Below, piece after piece: positions 26,593 through 35,523 of a DNA stretch of 46,697 bases. The translations under genes were made by a program, and so were the position numbers. A model generated the notes under the pieces. It ran no database searches and was not told the origin of the DNA. It saw only the letters and a program-made list of their open reading frames with translations. The DNA lies in contig NZ_JAUSPS010000092.1 of the NCBI RefSeq assembly GCF_030652775.1, forward strand, positions 1-46,697, written 5' to 3'. Each line of letters opens with the position of its first letter. Within the stretch, counting starts at the first letter, position 1. The DNA is from Acetobacterium sp. GTDB taxonomy: Bacteria > Bacillota > Clostridia > Eubacteriales > Eubacteriaceae.

Positions 26593-28566
26593 ATGATGTC
26601 AAAATCCAAAAAAGATCGCATGAATCGAATAATTGCGTTGATGGTGTTAGACCTGATAGCCTTTTCTGTTTCCTATTATCTCTCATACTTGCTCAGATTT
26701 AACTTTATTATCCCCCCAGGGGTGTTCTGGAACATGAGTGAATTTTTAATCGGCGGGATTCTGGTTAAACTTTTTATCTATCTGGTCTCTGGCATGTACA
26801 ATACCCTGTGGCGCTACGCCAGCATCGAAGAGATGCTGCAAATTGTCGTTGTCGCCTTTGTTTCTAATGCCTTAACCGATATCGGCTTTAGAATAATCGG
26901 TGCCAGCCTACCGGCATCGGTACTGGTACTTAATCTGATGTTTGACCTGATCTTTGTCGGGATGATCCGGGTGACCTATCGCCTGGCTCGGCGAATCAAA
27001 TTGAAACAAGCCAGCGCCGACTGCAAAAGTGAAGAACGGGTGCTGATTTTCGGAGCCGGTCAAGCCGGCATTGCGATGGTTAAGGATCTGATGATCAACT
27101 CAAAAACCAGGCGCTATCAGATTGTCGGTTTTTTAGATGATGATCCCCATAAAGAACATAAGAAAGTCAAGGGCATCCCGATTTTGGGAAACCGCTATGC
27201 GTTTAGAGAAATCGCCACAGCCTACGATGTCACACTGATTATTATCGCCTGTCCGGCGGTGCACAGCAAAACCATTAAAGCGGTGGCCGAACTGGCCAAT
27301 GAAACCCAGGTGCCGGTTAAAATCTTACCCAGCTTCGATGAGATTCTTAATTATAACGTCAGCGTCAGTCGCCTGCGTGATCTGCAGATTGAAGATCTGC
27401 TTAACCGCGATGAGGTGCAGCTGAATAAAGAACAGATCTCAAGCTTTATCTGCGGCAAACGGGTGATGATTACCGGCGGCGGTGGCTCGATCGGTTCGGA
27501 ACTCTGTCGCCAGATTATCCGTTATTGTCCCAAGCAAATGATCATTGTCGATATTTATGAAAACTCCCTTTACCATCTGGAACTGGAACTGGAAAATTTT
27601 CTGGCGAAAGGCACCTGTAGCGGCACCAGCATTGATCTGGAAATCGCCTCGATCCGCGATAAAAAACGGATTGACGATGTCTTTGACAGCTATCGACCGC
27701 AGGTGGTCTTCCACGCCGCAGCGCATAAGCATGTGCCGCTGATGGAAAAAACCCCAAAAGAAGCGGTCAAAAACAATGTCTTTGGCACCAAAAATCTTTT
27801 GGATGCGGCGGTCAAATACCAGGTTGAGAAATTCGTCCAGATCTCCACCGATAAGGCCGTTAAACCAACTAATGTGATGGGGGCAACCAAACGGATTTGT
27901 GAAATGCTGATCCAAACCTATAATAAAACCAATCAAACTGAATTTGCCGCCGTTCGCTTTGGTAATGTGCTGGGCAGCAACGGCAGCGTGATTCCGGTTT
28001 TCAAAGATCAGATCGCCGCCGGGGGTCCGGTAACCGTTACCCATAAAGACATCACCCGCTTTTTTATGACCATTCCCGAAGCCACCCAGCTGGTGCTGGA
28101 GGCCGGTAGTATCGCCAAAGGCGGCGAGATCTTTGTGCTGAATATGGGTGAACCAGTCAAAATTATTGATCTGGCCGAAAAGATGATTCGGCTGTCCGGT
28201 CTGGAGCCCTATCTTGATATCCCAATTGTTTTTTCCGGGCTGCGTCCCGGTGAAAAGCTTTACGAAGAATTATCCTATAATGTCAAGAGTTTTGATTCCA
28301 CCAAGCATGATGATATCTTTGTGGAAAACATCTGGCCCTTTGATAAAAAGTGGATTGATGAAGAATTGCGGCGGCTCAAATATTGTGCCGAAACCGGCAG
28401 CGATGAAGACGTGATCCAGCAGCTTAAATCCCTGGTGCCGGATTACTTGCCAAACCGAAATAATCCGGTTACAATAGAAATGGCAAGAGAAAACGAAATA
28501 GAAAACGTCAAAGAAGGGATTCATGATGATCGATATACACGCACACTTATTGCCGGGAGTGGATGA
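26593..28566 (+). CDS. membrane nucleotide-sugar 4,6-dehydratase (CapD/FlaA1/PglF type)
   Basis: Probably converts UDP-GlcNAc to a 4-keto-6-deoxy sugar for the polysaccharide repeat unit. The 657-residue product has four N-terminal membrane helices (about residues 12-130), a first Rossmann-like domain (GAGQAG, 154-159) and a catalytic short-chain dehydrogenase domain with GGGGSIG at 295-301, STDK at 417-420 and Met428/Lys432. The usual Tyr of YxxxK is replaced by Met, as in 4,6-dehydratases of this group. GGGAGAGA precedes paired ATGs. Its 3' end overlaps the phosphatase gene by 44 bases. It likely starts a second exopolysaccharide transcript. Confidence 0.9.
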   Translation: MMSKSKKDRMNRIIALMVLDLIAFSVSYYLSYLLRFNFIIPPGVFWNMSEFLIGGILVKLFIYLVSGMYNTLWRYASIEEMLQIVVVAFVSNALTDIGFRIIGASLPASVLVLNLMFDLIFVGMIRVTYRLARRIKLKQASADCKSEERVLIFGAGQAGIAMVKDLMINSKTRRYQIVGFLDDDPHKEHKKVKGIPILGNRYAFREIATAYDVTLIIIACPAVHSKTIKAVAELANETQVPVKILPSFDEILNYNVSVSRLRDLQIEDLLNRDEVQLNKEQISSFICGKRVMITGGGGSIGSELCRQIIRYCPKQMIIVDIYENSLYHLELELENFLAKGTCSGTSIDLEIASIRDKKRIDDVFDSYRPQVVFHAAAHKHVPLMEKTPKEAVKNNVFGTKNLLDAAVKYQVEKFVQISTDKAVKPTNVMGATKRICEMLIQTYNKTNQTEFAAVRFGNVLGSNGSVIPVFKDQIAAGGPVTVTHKDITRFFMTIPEATQLVLEAGSIAKGGEIFVLNMGEPVKIIDLAEKMIRLSGLEPYLDIPIVFSGLRPGEKLYEELSYNVKSFDSTKHDDIFVENIWPFDKKWIDEELRRLKYCAETGSDEDVIQQLKSLVPDYLPNRNNPVTIEMARENEIENVKEGIHDDRYTRTLIAGSG

Positions 28567-29332
28567 TGGGGCGGACACCCTATCAGAAAGCCTGGCAATG
28601 ATAAGACGCGCACAACAACAGGGCATTCAGGGGATTATCCTGACGCCCCACTTTTATCCCGATAATGATATGGCATCCAGCATTGACAAAAATAAAATTA
28701 TTCTACAAGAATTAAAGCAGGCTGTCCGGGCAGCGGGTCTGGAGATCTTTCTGTTTTTAGGCAATGAGGTCTTCTATTCTCAGGATACCCTGGAGCAACT
28801 GGAAAAAGGCTATTACACCACCCTGAACAACAGCCGTTATCTGCTGGTGGAAACCATGCGCCATTCACTGGACTGCTACAGCTTTACGGTTTTTCTCAAT
28901 CAGTTACGGCTCCGGGGATATATTCCCATTCTGGCGCATCCGGAACGCTACGAGTTTATCCAGAATGATCCCAATATTCTGGTGCGGTTGATCCAGGATG
29001 GCAACCTGGCCCAGCTTAATCTGCTCAGCTTGATTGGCCATTACGGCAGCGATGCCCAGGCCACCGCCGAAATTCTGCTGACTCACAACATGGTTCACTT
29101 TCTGGCCAGTGATGCCCATGCCATCAAAGCTTATGAGCGCTTTGGTGCGGCTCTGGATGAAGCCAGGAAACTGGTGGGCGAAAAACGGGTCGCTAAATTG
29201 CTGGAAGAAAACCCCAAACGGGTGCTGGTCAATGAAAAAATTGAAACGATGGAACCCTGCTATTACGAAGAAGTCCCGCAGCGAAAAAAGAGTCTGTTGG
29301 GGATCTGGAAAAAGCAAGTGCAGATCGGGTAA
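28523..29332 (+). CDS. manganese-dependent protein tyrosine phosphatase (YwqE/CpsB/CapC, PHP family)
   Basis: Removes phosphate from the tyrosine cluster of the BY-kinase, resetting the export machine. The 269-residue PHP-fold product starts with the metal-binding DIHAHLLPGVDDGA and has further metal ligands in ILTPHFYP, GNEVFY, AHPERY and ASDAHA. GAAGGG before paired ATGs supports the start at 28523, inside the end of the dehydratase gene; the 44-base overlap suggests coupled translation. The partner kinase at 23022 is separated from it by the sortase cassette and the dehydratase. Confidence 0.93.
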   Translation: MMIDIHAHLLPGVDDGADTLSESLAMIRRAQQQGIQGIILTPHFYPDNDMASSIDKNKIILQELKQAVRAAGLEIFLFLGNEVFYSQDTLEQLEKGYYTTLNNSRYLLVETMRHSLDCYSFTVFLNQLRLRGYIPILAHPERYEFIQNDPNILVRLIQDGNLAQLNLLSLIGHYGSDAQATAEILLTHNMVHFLASDAHAIKAYERFGAALDEARKLVGEKRVAKLLEENPKRVLVNEKIETMEPCYYEEVPQRKKSLLGIWKKQVQIG

Positions 29333-29364
29333 GTTTTGTTTAAATGATATGAGGAGTAACAATT

Positions 29365-30000
29365 ATGGTTTATGCGACAATTAAACGAAGTGTGGATATC
29401 ATTCTTTCCTTGTTAGGGCTGATCCTTTTAAGCCCGCTGTTTTTGATTCTGATCCTTGCCATCAAGCTGGATTCTCAGGGTCCGGTGCTGTTTAAACAAA
29501 AACGGGTCGGTATCCATAAAAGCCATTTTTATATTTTGAAATTCCGCACTATGCTGGCCGACACCCCCAAGGATGTGGCCACCCATCTACTGGCTAATCC
29601 CGATCAGTATATTACCCGAATGGGCAAATTTCTGCGAAAAACTAGCCTGGACGAGCTACCCCAGATTATTAATATTTTAAAAGGTGAAATGAGCATTGTC
29701 GGGCCGCGGCCAGCGCTGTGGAATCAGTATGATTTAATTGCCGAGCGGGATAAGTATGGGGCGAATGATGTGCCGGTGGGTTTAACTGGTTGGGCGCAAA
29801 TTAATGGGCGGGATGAGTTGCCGATTGAAGTGAAGGCGAGACTGGATGGAGAGTATGTGGAGCGCCGAAGTCTTCTGCTGGATGTCCGATGTTTCTTTTG
29901 TACAATAGGGTGTGTTTTTTCTAAGGATGGGGTTGTGGAAGGTGGAACGGGCTCTTTAAATAGGAATGAAAAATCTGAAGTACGGGATGTTACCATTTAA
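29365..30000 (+). CDS. undecaprenyl-phosphate sugar-1-phosphate transferase (initiating transferase)
   Basis: Loads the first sugar phosphate of the repeat unit onto undecaprenyl phosphate. The 211-residue product is the short, single-membrane-domain type (PglC/EpsL-like): reentrant membrane helix at residues 9-32, KFRTM, the catalytic Asp-Glu in TSLDELPQIINIL, GPRPAL, and GWAQINGRD. AGGAG precedes the ATG. Given the downstream UDP-L-FucNAc genes and the dehydratase upstream, an N-acetylated 6-deoxy amino sugar is a plausible substrate, but this cannot be read from the sequence. It is followed by a perfect 24-base-pair inverted repeat. Confidence 0.93.
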   Translation: MVYATIKRSVDIILSLLGLILLSPLFLILILAIKLDSQGPVLFKQKRVGIHKSHFYILKFRTMLADTPKDVATHLLANPDQYITRMGKFLRKTSLDELPQIINILKGEMSIVGPRPALWNQYDLIAERDKYGANDVPVGLTGWAQINGRDELPIEVKARLDGEYVERRSLLLDVRCFFCTIGCVFSKDGVVEGGTGSLNRNEKSEVRDVTI

Positions 30001-30008
30001 TCAACTGA

Positions 30009-30061
30009 ATTTTACTCAGAACTAGTGCCGATGTTGAATCGGCACTAGTTCTGAGTAAAAT
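30009..30061. terminator. perfect 24-base-pair inverted repeat, possible bidirectional terminator
   Basis: The arms 30009-30032 and 30038-30061 are exact inverted copies around the loop GTTGA. The arms begin ATTTTACTCAGAACTAG and contain GTGCCGAT at the centre. No T-run extends beyond the stem, but the outer base pairs are A-T rich and would give UUUU-like ends. It starts 9 bases after the initiating transferase and lies before the next glycan gene. Terminator is the likeliest role; a recombination or protein-binding site is possible. Confidence 0.6.
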
Positions 30062-30152
30062 AGCTATTTATCGATAAAATAGGAAGTAGTAGTGATCAAT
30101 GGAGATATCAGAATGATTTTAGACCATAGAATTTTGAGGTAACTTTGATAAA

Positions 30153-31010
30153 ATGAAGAAAATACTAATCACCGGTAAAAATAGTTACATCGGCACTTCC
30201 CTGGAAAGCTGGTTAATGAAAGAACCAGATAAATATCAAGTTGATACAATTGATATGAAGGACGGGTCATGGAAAGAGCAGGACTTTTCTGGTTATGATG
30301 TGGTTTTTCATGTTGCCGGGATTGCGCATGTCTCGTCTGATCCTAAGATGGAAGCGCTTTATTACCAAGTGAATAGAGATCTGACAATCCATACTGCAGA
30401 AAAAGCCCGGGCTGAAGGGGTAAAACAATTCATTTTTATGAGCAGCATTATTGTGTATGGTGACAGCAATAGAAAAAAGCGAGTGATCGATAAGGACACG
30501 GTACCTATGCCGTGTAACTTTTATGGCAACAGTAAACTTCAGGCAGAAGAAGGTATCAGAACGCTAGCAACGGATCGTTTCAAGATTGTAATACTCAGGC
30601 CGCCAATGATCTATGGTAAAGGATCAAAAGGAAATTATCCCCGACTGGCAAGTCTGGCAAAGAAAACACCAATTTTTCCTGATTTTGAAAATGAGCGCAG
30701 TATGCTCCATATTGATAATCTTTGTGAGTTTATTAAGGTAATCGTTGATCATCAAGATGCCGGTGTGTTCTTCCCACAGAACAAAGAGTACGTTAAGACC
30801 AGTCATCTCGTTAAAACGATCGCAGAAGTTCATGGAAAAAAAATCTGGATGACCAGGATGTTTTATCCGTTTTTGAAATTGGTGTTTGGAATTGAGATCG
30901 TTAATAAGGTTTTTGGAAATTTGGTTTATGAAAAGTCGTTAAGTCATTACGAGCTGGCGAATTACAGAATTAGAGATTTCAGGGAATCGATTGAGATGAC
31001 TGAGAAATAA
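30153..31010 (+). CDS. NAD(P)-dependent sugar epimerase/reductase
   Basis: An extended short-chain dehydrogenase acting on a nucleotide sugar. The 285-residue product has the cofactor motif TGKNSYIG at about residues 7-14 (the family's GxxGxxG in altered form), a Ser in MSSIIVYGDS, and the catalytic YGNSK (YxxxK). RPPMIYGKGSKGNYPRL follows. GAGG lies before the ATG. Together with the membrane dehydratase and initiating transferase it could supply the first sugar by reducing or epimerising a 4-keto intermediate; the exact reaction is not evident. Confidence 0.85.
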   Translation: MKKILITGKNSYIGTSLESWLMKEPDKYQVDTIDMKDGSWKEQDFSGYDVVFHVAGIAHVSSDPKMEALYYQVNRDLTIHTAEKARAEGVKQFIFMSSIIVYGDSNRKKRVIDKDTVPMPCNFYGNSKLQAEEGIRTLATDRFKIVILRPPMIYGKGSKGNYPRLASLAKKTPIFPDFENERSMLHIDNLCEFIKVIVDHQDAGVFFPQNKEYVKTSHLVKTIAEVHGKKIWMTRMFYPFLKLVFGIEIVNKVFGNLVYEKSLSHYELANYRIRDFRESIEMTEK

Positions 31011-31031
31011 TTCAGAAGGGTGGATAATAAT

Positions 31032-32264
31032 TTGAAAAAACACATCTTAGTAATCGCACAGTATTTCTACCCTGAACAGTTTCGTATTAATGATATTTGC
31101 ACTGAGTGGGTGAACAGGGGATACAAAGTAACAGTAGTCACCGGAATACCAAACTATCCGCAAGGTAAATATTACGATGGCTATGGACTTTTCAAAAAGC
31201 GAAAAGAAATCTATAATGGTATCAATATTTTAAGAATTCCACTGATCCCCAGAGGTAATAATGCAATGATGCTGGCGCTAAACTATTTATCTTTCGTAGT
31301 GTCAGGTTTTTTTTGGAAATGTTTCACAAAAATTAAGGCTGACTACGTTTTTATCTTTGAAGTATCGCCAATGACGCAAGCATTGCCGGGGGTATGGTAC
31401 GCGAAGAAGCGGAAGATCCCCTGTTATCTGTATGTTCAGGACTTATGGCCGGAGAATGTCGAAATTGTTACCGGTATCAAGAACAAGCAAATCATTGGCG
31501 CCATTGGGAAAATGGTGGATTACATATATAAAAGATGTACCCATATCTTTACAACGTCAGAGAGTTTTGTCAATTCGATTCATAATAGAGGCGTCTCAAT
31601 TGATAAAATTGAGTACTGGCCGCAATATGCCGAAGACTTTTATATCCCAATTGAAGAAATTAGTATTCCCGAAATAGTAAAAGGCGATACCTTTGAAATA
31701 ATATTTGCGGGGAACATTGGTACGGCACAAGGTCTTGATATTCTTCCCGAGACAGCAAGAGTGATTAAAGAGAAGACAGATAAGAAGATAAGATTTAATA
31801 TTGTTGGAGATGGCAGATATAAGAACGAATTGATGGGAATCGTGCAATCACAAGGGTTAACAGATATGTTTAATTTTATCCCGAAGCAGCCAGCCAATCG
31901 AATCCCAGAGTTTATGGCAGCCTGCGATGCGGCGTTACTTAGTTTAACAGACAGTCCCCTGTTTGCAATGACAATACCGGCCAAGCTGCAAACATATATG
32001 GCCTGTGGTATTCCCAGTATTGCATCAGCGGCAGGCGAAACAGAAACGATCATAATTGAATCGAATTGTGGTGTATGCAGCATACCAGGGAATGCCGAAG
32101 AATTGGCCAAGAAGGTTATTGAACTCGCAAGTAAAGATAAAGACGAACTCAAGCATTTAGGTAGAAATGCCCGTAAGTATTATGATGAGAATTTTGATAA
32201 ACAAGGACTATTAGATAGAATGGATCATTACTTTGGAAATAGAGCGGTACTGGAGGAAAGCTAA
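31032..32264 (+). CDS. family 4 glycosyltransferase, WbuB-like (L-FucNAc transferase candidate)
   Basis: A GT-B glycosyltransferase adding a sugar to the lipid-linked repeat unit on the cytoplasmic face. The product (410 residues from the TTG at 31032) starts MKKHILVIAQYFYPEQFRIND, characteristic of the WbuB group, with FIFEVSPMTQALPG and the nucleotide-sugar part around PAKLQTYMACGIPSIASAAGETETII. The longer GTG start at 31020 touches AGAAGGG, so TTG is better spaced. The gene directly precedes the CapE/CapF/CapG-type genes; in E. coli O26 fnlA-fnlB-fnlC-wbuB form the same set, which suggests it transfers L-FucNAc. Confidence 0.85.
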   Translation: MKKHILVIAQYFYPEQFRINDICTEWVNRGYKVTVVTGIPNYPQGKYYDGYGLFKKRKEIYNGINILRIPLIPRGNNAMMLALNYLSFVVSGFFWKCFTKIKADYVFIFEVSPMTQALPGVWYAKKRKIPCYLYVQDLWPENVEIVTGIKNKQIIGAIGKMVDYIYKRCTHIFTTSESFVNSIHNRGVSIDKIEYWPQYAEDFYIPIEEISIPEIVKGDTFEIIFAGNIGTAQGLDILPETARVIKEKTDKKIRFNIVGDGRYKNELMGIVQSQGLTDMFNFIPKQPANRIPEFMAACDAALLSLTDSPLFAMTIPAKLQTYMACGIPSIASAAGETETIIIESNCGVCSIPGNAEELAKKVIELASKDKDELKHLGRNARKYYDENFDKQGLLDRMDHYFGNRAVLEES

Positions 32265-33284
32265 TTGTTTAAAGATCAAATTTTATTAATCACCGGTGGA
32301 ACAGGATCTTTTGGAAATGCAGTGATGAAAAGATTCTTAAATACTGAAATTAAAGAAATACGGATTTTCTCTCGTGATGAAAAAAAACAGGATGATATGA
32401 GAAAAATCTATAAAAGTGACAAACTCAGATTTTATATCGGTGATGTAAGAGATATTGCCAGTGTAAAGAATGCCATGCATGGGGTGGATTATATTTTTCA
32501 TGCCGCTGCACTTAAGCAAGTACCCTCCTGTGAGTTTTTCCCATTAGAAGCTGTTAAAACGAATGTGTTAGGTACCGATAACGTATTGTCTGGTGCGATA
32601 GAAATGGGGATCAAAAAAGTGATATGCCTGTCAACAGATAAAGCAGCGTATCCAATTAATGCTATGGGTATCTCAAAAGCCATGATGGAGAAAGTTTTTG
32701 TTGCTAAAGCAAAAACAGTAAATCCAGATAGAACCCTAATTTGCGGTACCCGCTATGGTAATGTTATGGCATCAAGAGGTTCGGTTATTCCATTATTTAT
32801 TCAACAGATTAAAAACGGCCAGCCATTAACAGTAACTGATCCTAATATGACACGTTTTTTAATGAGTCTTGAGGAAGCTGTTGAACTGGTTGTTTTTGCA
32901 TTTCAAAATGCCGAAGCTGGCGATATCATGGTTCAGAAAGCACCTGCTTCAACCATTGCTGATCTTGCACAGGCAGTAAAAGAACTCTTCCATGCAGATA
33001 ATGAGATCAAGATCATTGGCACCCGTCATGGTGAAAAACTATACGAGACCCTCCTTACCAAAGAAGAACATGTGGTGGCCAAGGATATGGGCGGTTTTTA
33101 TAAAGTACCTGCTGATAAAAGAGATCTAAACTATGACAAATATTTTGTCGAAGGAGATCAAAAGCTTTCTTCAGAAGAAGAATACAACTCACATAATACG
33201 GTTAGACTTAATGTCGAACAGATTAAAGCTAGGTTACTACAGCTTGATTATGTCATCAATGAGCTGGAAGGTTGGAAGCGTTAA
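32265..33284 (+). CDS. UDP-N-acetylglucosamine 4,6-dehydratase/5-epimerase (CapE/FnlA type)
   Basis: First step of UDP-L-FucNAc synthesis: makes a 4-keto-6-deoxy-L-sugar from UDP-GlcNAc. The 339-residue soluble product has GGTGSFG at residues 11-17, STDKAAYPINAMG with Met134 and Lys138 in the catalytic pair (Met in place of Tyr, as in CapE), and GTRHGEKLYETLL. The TTG start at 32265 follows the previous stop directly, with GGAGGAAAG upstream. It overlaps the next gene by one base. Confidence 0.92.
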   Translation: MFKDQILLITGGTGSFGNAVMKRFLNTEIKEIRIFSRDEKKQDDMRKIYKSDKLRFYIGDVRDIASVKNAMHGVDYIFHAAALKQVPSCEFFPLEAVKTNVLGTDNVLSGAIEMGIKKVICLSTDKAAYPINAMGISKAMMEKVFVAKAKTVNPDRTLICGTRYGNVMASRGSVIPLFIQQIKNGQPLTVTDPNMTRFLMSLEEAVELVVFAFQNAEAGDIMVQKAPASTIADLAQAVKELFHADNEIKIIGTRHGEKLYETLLTKEEHVVAKDMGGFYKVPADKRDLNYDKYFVEGDQKLSSEEEYNSHNTVRLNVEQIKARLLQLDYVINELEGWKR

Positions 33285-34393
33285 TGAAAATTCTAGTCAC
33301 CGGTGCGAACGGTTTTATCGGTAAAAACCTAATTGCAGAACTTCACAATCGAGGGTATCATGATATTTTTGAGTTCGACAGAGAAACCGAACCAGCTCTA
33401 ATTAATAAATATTGTCGAGAGGCAGATTTTGTTTATCATCTCGCAGGAGTGAACCGCCCAAAAGATCAGGCGGAATTTATGGAAGGTAATTTCGGTTTTA
33501 CATCAACTCTTTTAGACGCACTTAAGCAGCATAAAAACACTTGCCCGGTGATGATTTCATCTTCAATTCAAGCGGAATTAAAAAATCCTTACGGTGAGAG
33601 TAAGAAGGCAGGCGAAGATCTGCTGTTTGAGTATAGCAAGGAAACCGGAGCAAAGGTACTTGTTTATAGATTCCCCAATGTATTTGGTAAATGGTGTCAG
33701 CCAAATTATAACAGTGCCGTGGCAACCTTTTGTTATAATATTGCACATGGTCTACCGATCCAGGTAAATGATCCCAGTGCGATGATGAATCTGGTGTACA
33801 TCGATGATGTGGTTGATGAGTTAATCAATGCACTAAATGGAAACGAGAATAAGGTTGAGGTCTTTTGCAAAGTGGCTATTGTTCATACGATTACCCTGGG
33901 TGAAATTGTAGACTTGATCGTTTCATTCAAAAACAGTCGAGAAGAACGGTCTATTCCGGATATGTCGAATGCGTTTACCAGGAAGCTTTACAGCACCTAT
34001 TTAAGTTACTTGCCGAAAGATCAGTTTTCTTATCCATTAAGAATGAACACGGATAACCGGGGTAGTTTTACAGAGTTTATTCGTACTCCCGATCGCGGTC
34101 AAGTCTCGGTGAACATTTCAAAGCCCGGGATTACCAAAGGCAACCATTGGCATCATACTAAGAATGAAAAGTTTCTGGTTGTAAGCGGAACAGGTGTCAT
34201 TCGCTTTAGGAAAGTAGATTCGCAGGAAGTATTAACCTATTTTGTCAGTAGTGACAAGATGGAAGTTGTGGATATCCCAACGGGCTATACCCATAATATT
34301 GAGAACCTGGGTATTACCGATATGGTGACCATTATGTGGGTCAATGAGGCGTTTGATCCCGAAAAACCAGATACTTACTTTTGGGAGGTATAG
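33284..34393 (+). CDS. bifunctional UDP-sugar epimerase/reductase with cupin domain (CapF/FnlB type)
   Basis: Second step of UDP-L-FucNAc synthesis. The 369-residue product has an N-terminal dehydrogenase domain (GANGFIG, 7-13; NPYGESK with Tyr103/Lys107) and a C-terminal cupin domain with the metal-binding GNHWHHTKNEKFLVVSG near residue 285, the two-domain architecture peculiar to CapF. I start at the ATG at 33284, whose A is the last base of the previous stop; upstream in-frame codons at 33272 are not needed. Tight coupling with CapE and CapG types supports the pathway assignment. Confidence 0.92.
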   Translation: MKILVTGANGFIGKNLIAELHNRGYHDIFEFDRETEPALINKYCREADFVYHLAGVNRPKDQAEFMEGNFGFTSTLLDALKQHKNTCPVMISSSIQAELKNPYGESKKAGEDLLFEYSKETGAKVLVYRFPNVFGKWCQPNYNSAVATFCYNIAHGLPIQVNDPSAMMNLVYIDDVVDELINALNGNENKVEVFCKVAIVHTITLGEIVDLIVSFKNSREERSIPDMSNAFTRKLYSTYLSYLPKDQFSYPLRMNTDNRGSFTEFIRTPDRGQVSVNISKPGITKGNHWHHTKNEKFLVVSGTGVIRFRKVDSQEVLTYFVSSDKMEVVDIPTGYTHNIENLGITDMVTIMWVNEAFDPEKPDTYFWEV

Positions 34394-34397
34394 ACAG

Positions 34398-35522
34398 ATG
34401 AAAAAATTAAAAGTGATGACAGTTGTCGGGACAAGACCAGAGATAATCAGACTTTCGGCAGTGATCAATAAACTAAATGAATCAGAAGCAATCGAACATA
34501 TTCTTGTCCATACCGGGCAGAATTATGATTATGAACTCAATGAAGTTTTTTTTAAGGATTTTAATTTAAAGAAACCGGACTATTTTCTAAATGCGGCCAC
34601 TGGGACAGCTGTAGAGACGATTGGTAATATCTTAGTAAAGATAGATCCGATACTAGAAGCAGTCAAACCGGAGGCCTTTCTAGTACTGGGCGATACCAAC
34701 AGTTGCCTTACAGCCATTGCTGCCAAGAGACGCCATATCCCCATTTTTCATATGGAAGCAGGTAATCGCTGTTTTGATCAGAGAGTCCCGGAAGAGACCA
34801 ATCGAAAGATTGTGGATCATACAGCGGATATCAATTTAACTTATAGTGATATCGCAAGAGAGTATTTACTGCGAGAAGGCTTACCAGCGGATCGCATTAT
34901 CAAAACAGGCAGTCCCATGTTTGAGGTGCTTAATTCCAGAAAAGAAGACATTGAAAAATCAGATGTTTTAGAAAGATTAGAGCTTGAAGAAGGAAAATAC
35001 TTTGTGGTTTCTGCGCACAGAGAAGAAAATATTAATTCAGAAACGAATTTCCTGGATTTGGTTGATAGTTTGAATGCAATCGCCGAAAAATACCAAATAC
35101 CTTTGATAATGAGTACCCACCCGAGAACCAGAAAGATGATTGAGGCTAAAGGAATTGAGTTTAATCCATTGTTAATATTGATGAAACCATTAGGATTTAA
35201 TGATTATATTAAACTGCAAACAAAAGCGAAGGCAGTTCTTAGTGATAGTGGTACTATTAGCGAAGAATCTTCTATTCTTAGTTTTAAGGCACTGAATATT
35301 AGACAGGCTCACGAAAGACCGGAAGCGATGGAAGAGGCTTCGGTTATGATGGTTGGGCTTAAAAAAGAGCGGATTCTTCAGGGGTTGAAAATATTAGAAA
35401 CTCAAGGTGAAGGTATATTAAGGTATGTTGAAGACTATAGCATGCCAAATGTATCGGAGAAAGTATTGAGAATAATACTATCTTATACTGATTATGTAAA
35501 TCGGGTTGTGTGGAGTAAATAA
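34398..35522 (+). CDS. UDP-N-acetylglucosamine 2-epimerase family (CapG/FnlC type)
   Basis: Non-hydrolysing 2-epimerase fold (WecB family). In this context it should convert UDP-PneNAc/talosamine intermediate to UDP-L-FucNAc as the third step. The 374-residue product has VVGTRPEIIRL, HTGQNYDYELNEVFF, MEAGNRCFDQRVPEETNRKIVDH and SDSGTISEESSIL. The true start is the ATG at 34398 after GGGAGGT; an ORF extension to 34344 overlaps the previous gene. Simple UDP-ManNAc formation is the alternative, but the CapE/CapF neighbours argue against it. Confidence 0.9.
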   Translation: MKKLKVMTVVGTRPEIIRLSAVINKLNESEAIEHILVHTGQNYDYELNEVFFKDFNLKKPDYFLNAATGTAVETIGNILVKIDPILEAVKPEAFLVLGDTNSCLTAIAAKRRHIPIFHMEAGNRCFDQRVPEETNRKIVDHTADINLTYSDIAREYLLREGLPADRIIKTGSPMFEVLNSRKEDIEKSDVLERLELEEGKYFVVSAHREENINSETNFLDLVDSLNAIAEKYQIPLIMSTHPRTRKMIEAKGIEFNPLLILMKPLGFNDYIKLQTKAKAVLSDSGTISEESSILSFKALNIRQAHERPEAMEEASVMMVGLKKERILQGLKILETQGEGILRYVEDYSMPNVSEKVLRIILSYTDYVNRVVWSK

Positions 35523-35523
35523 A

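Noticed and set aside
27439..28044. 201-residue minus-strand frame inside the dehydratase gene
   Set aside because: Antisense shadow of a conserved gene with no ribosome site or recognisable domain.
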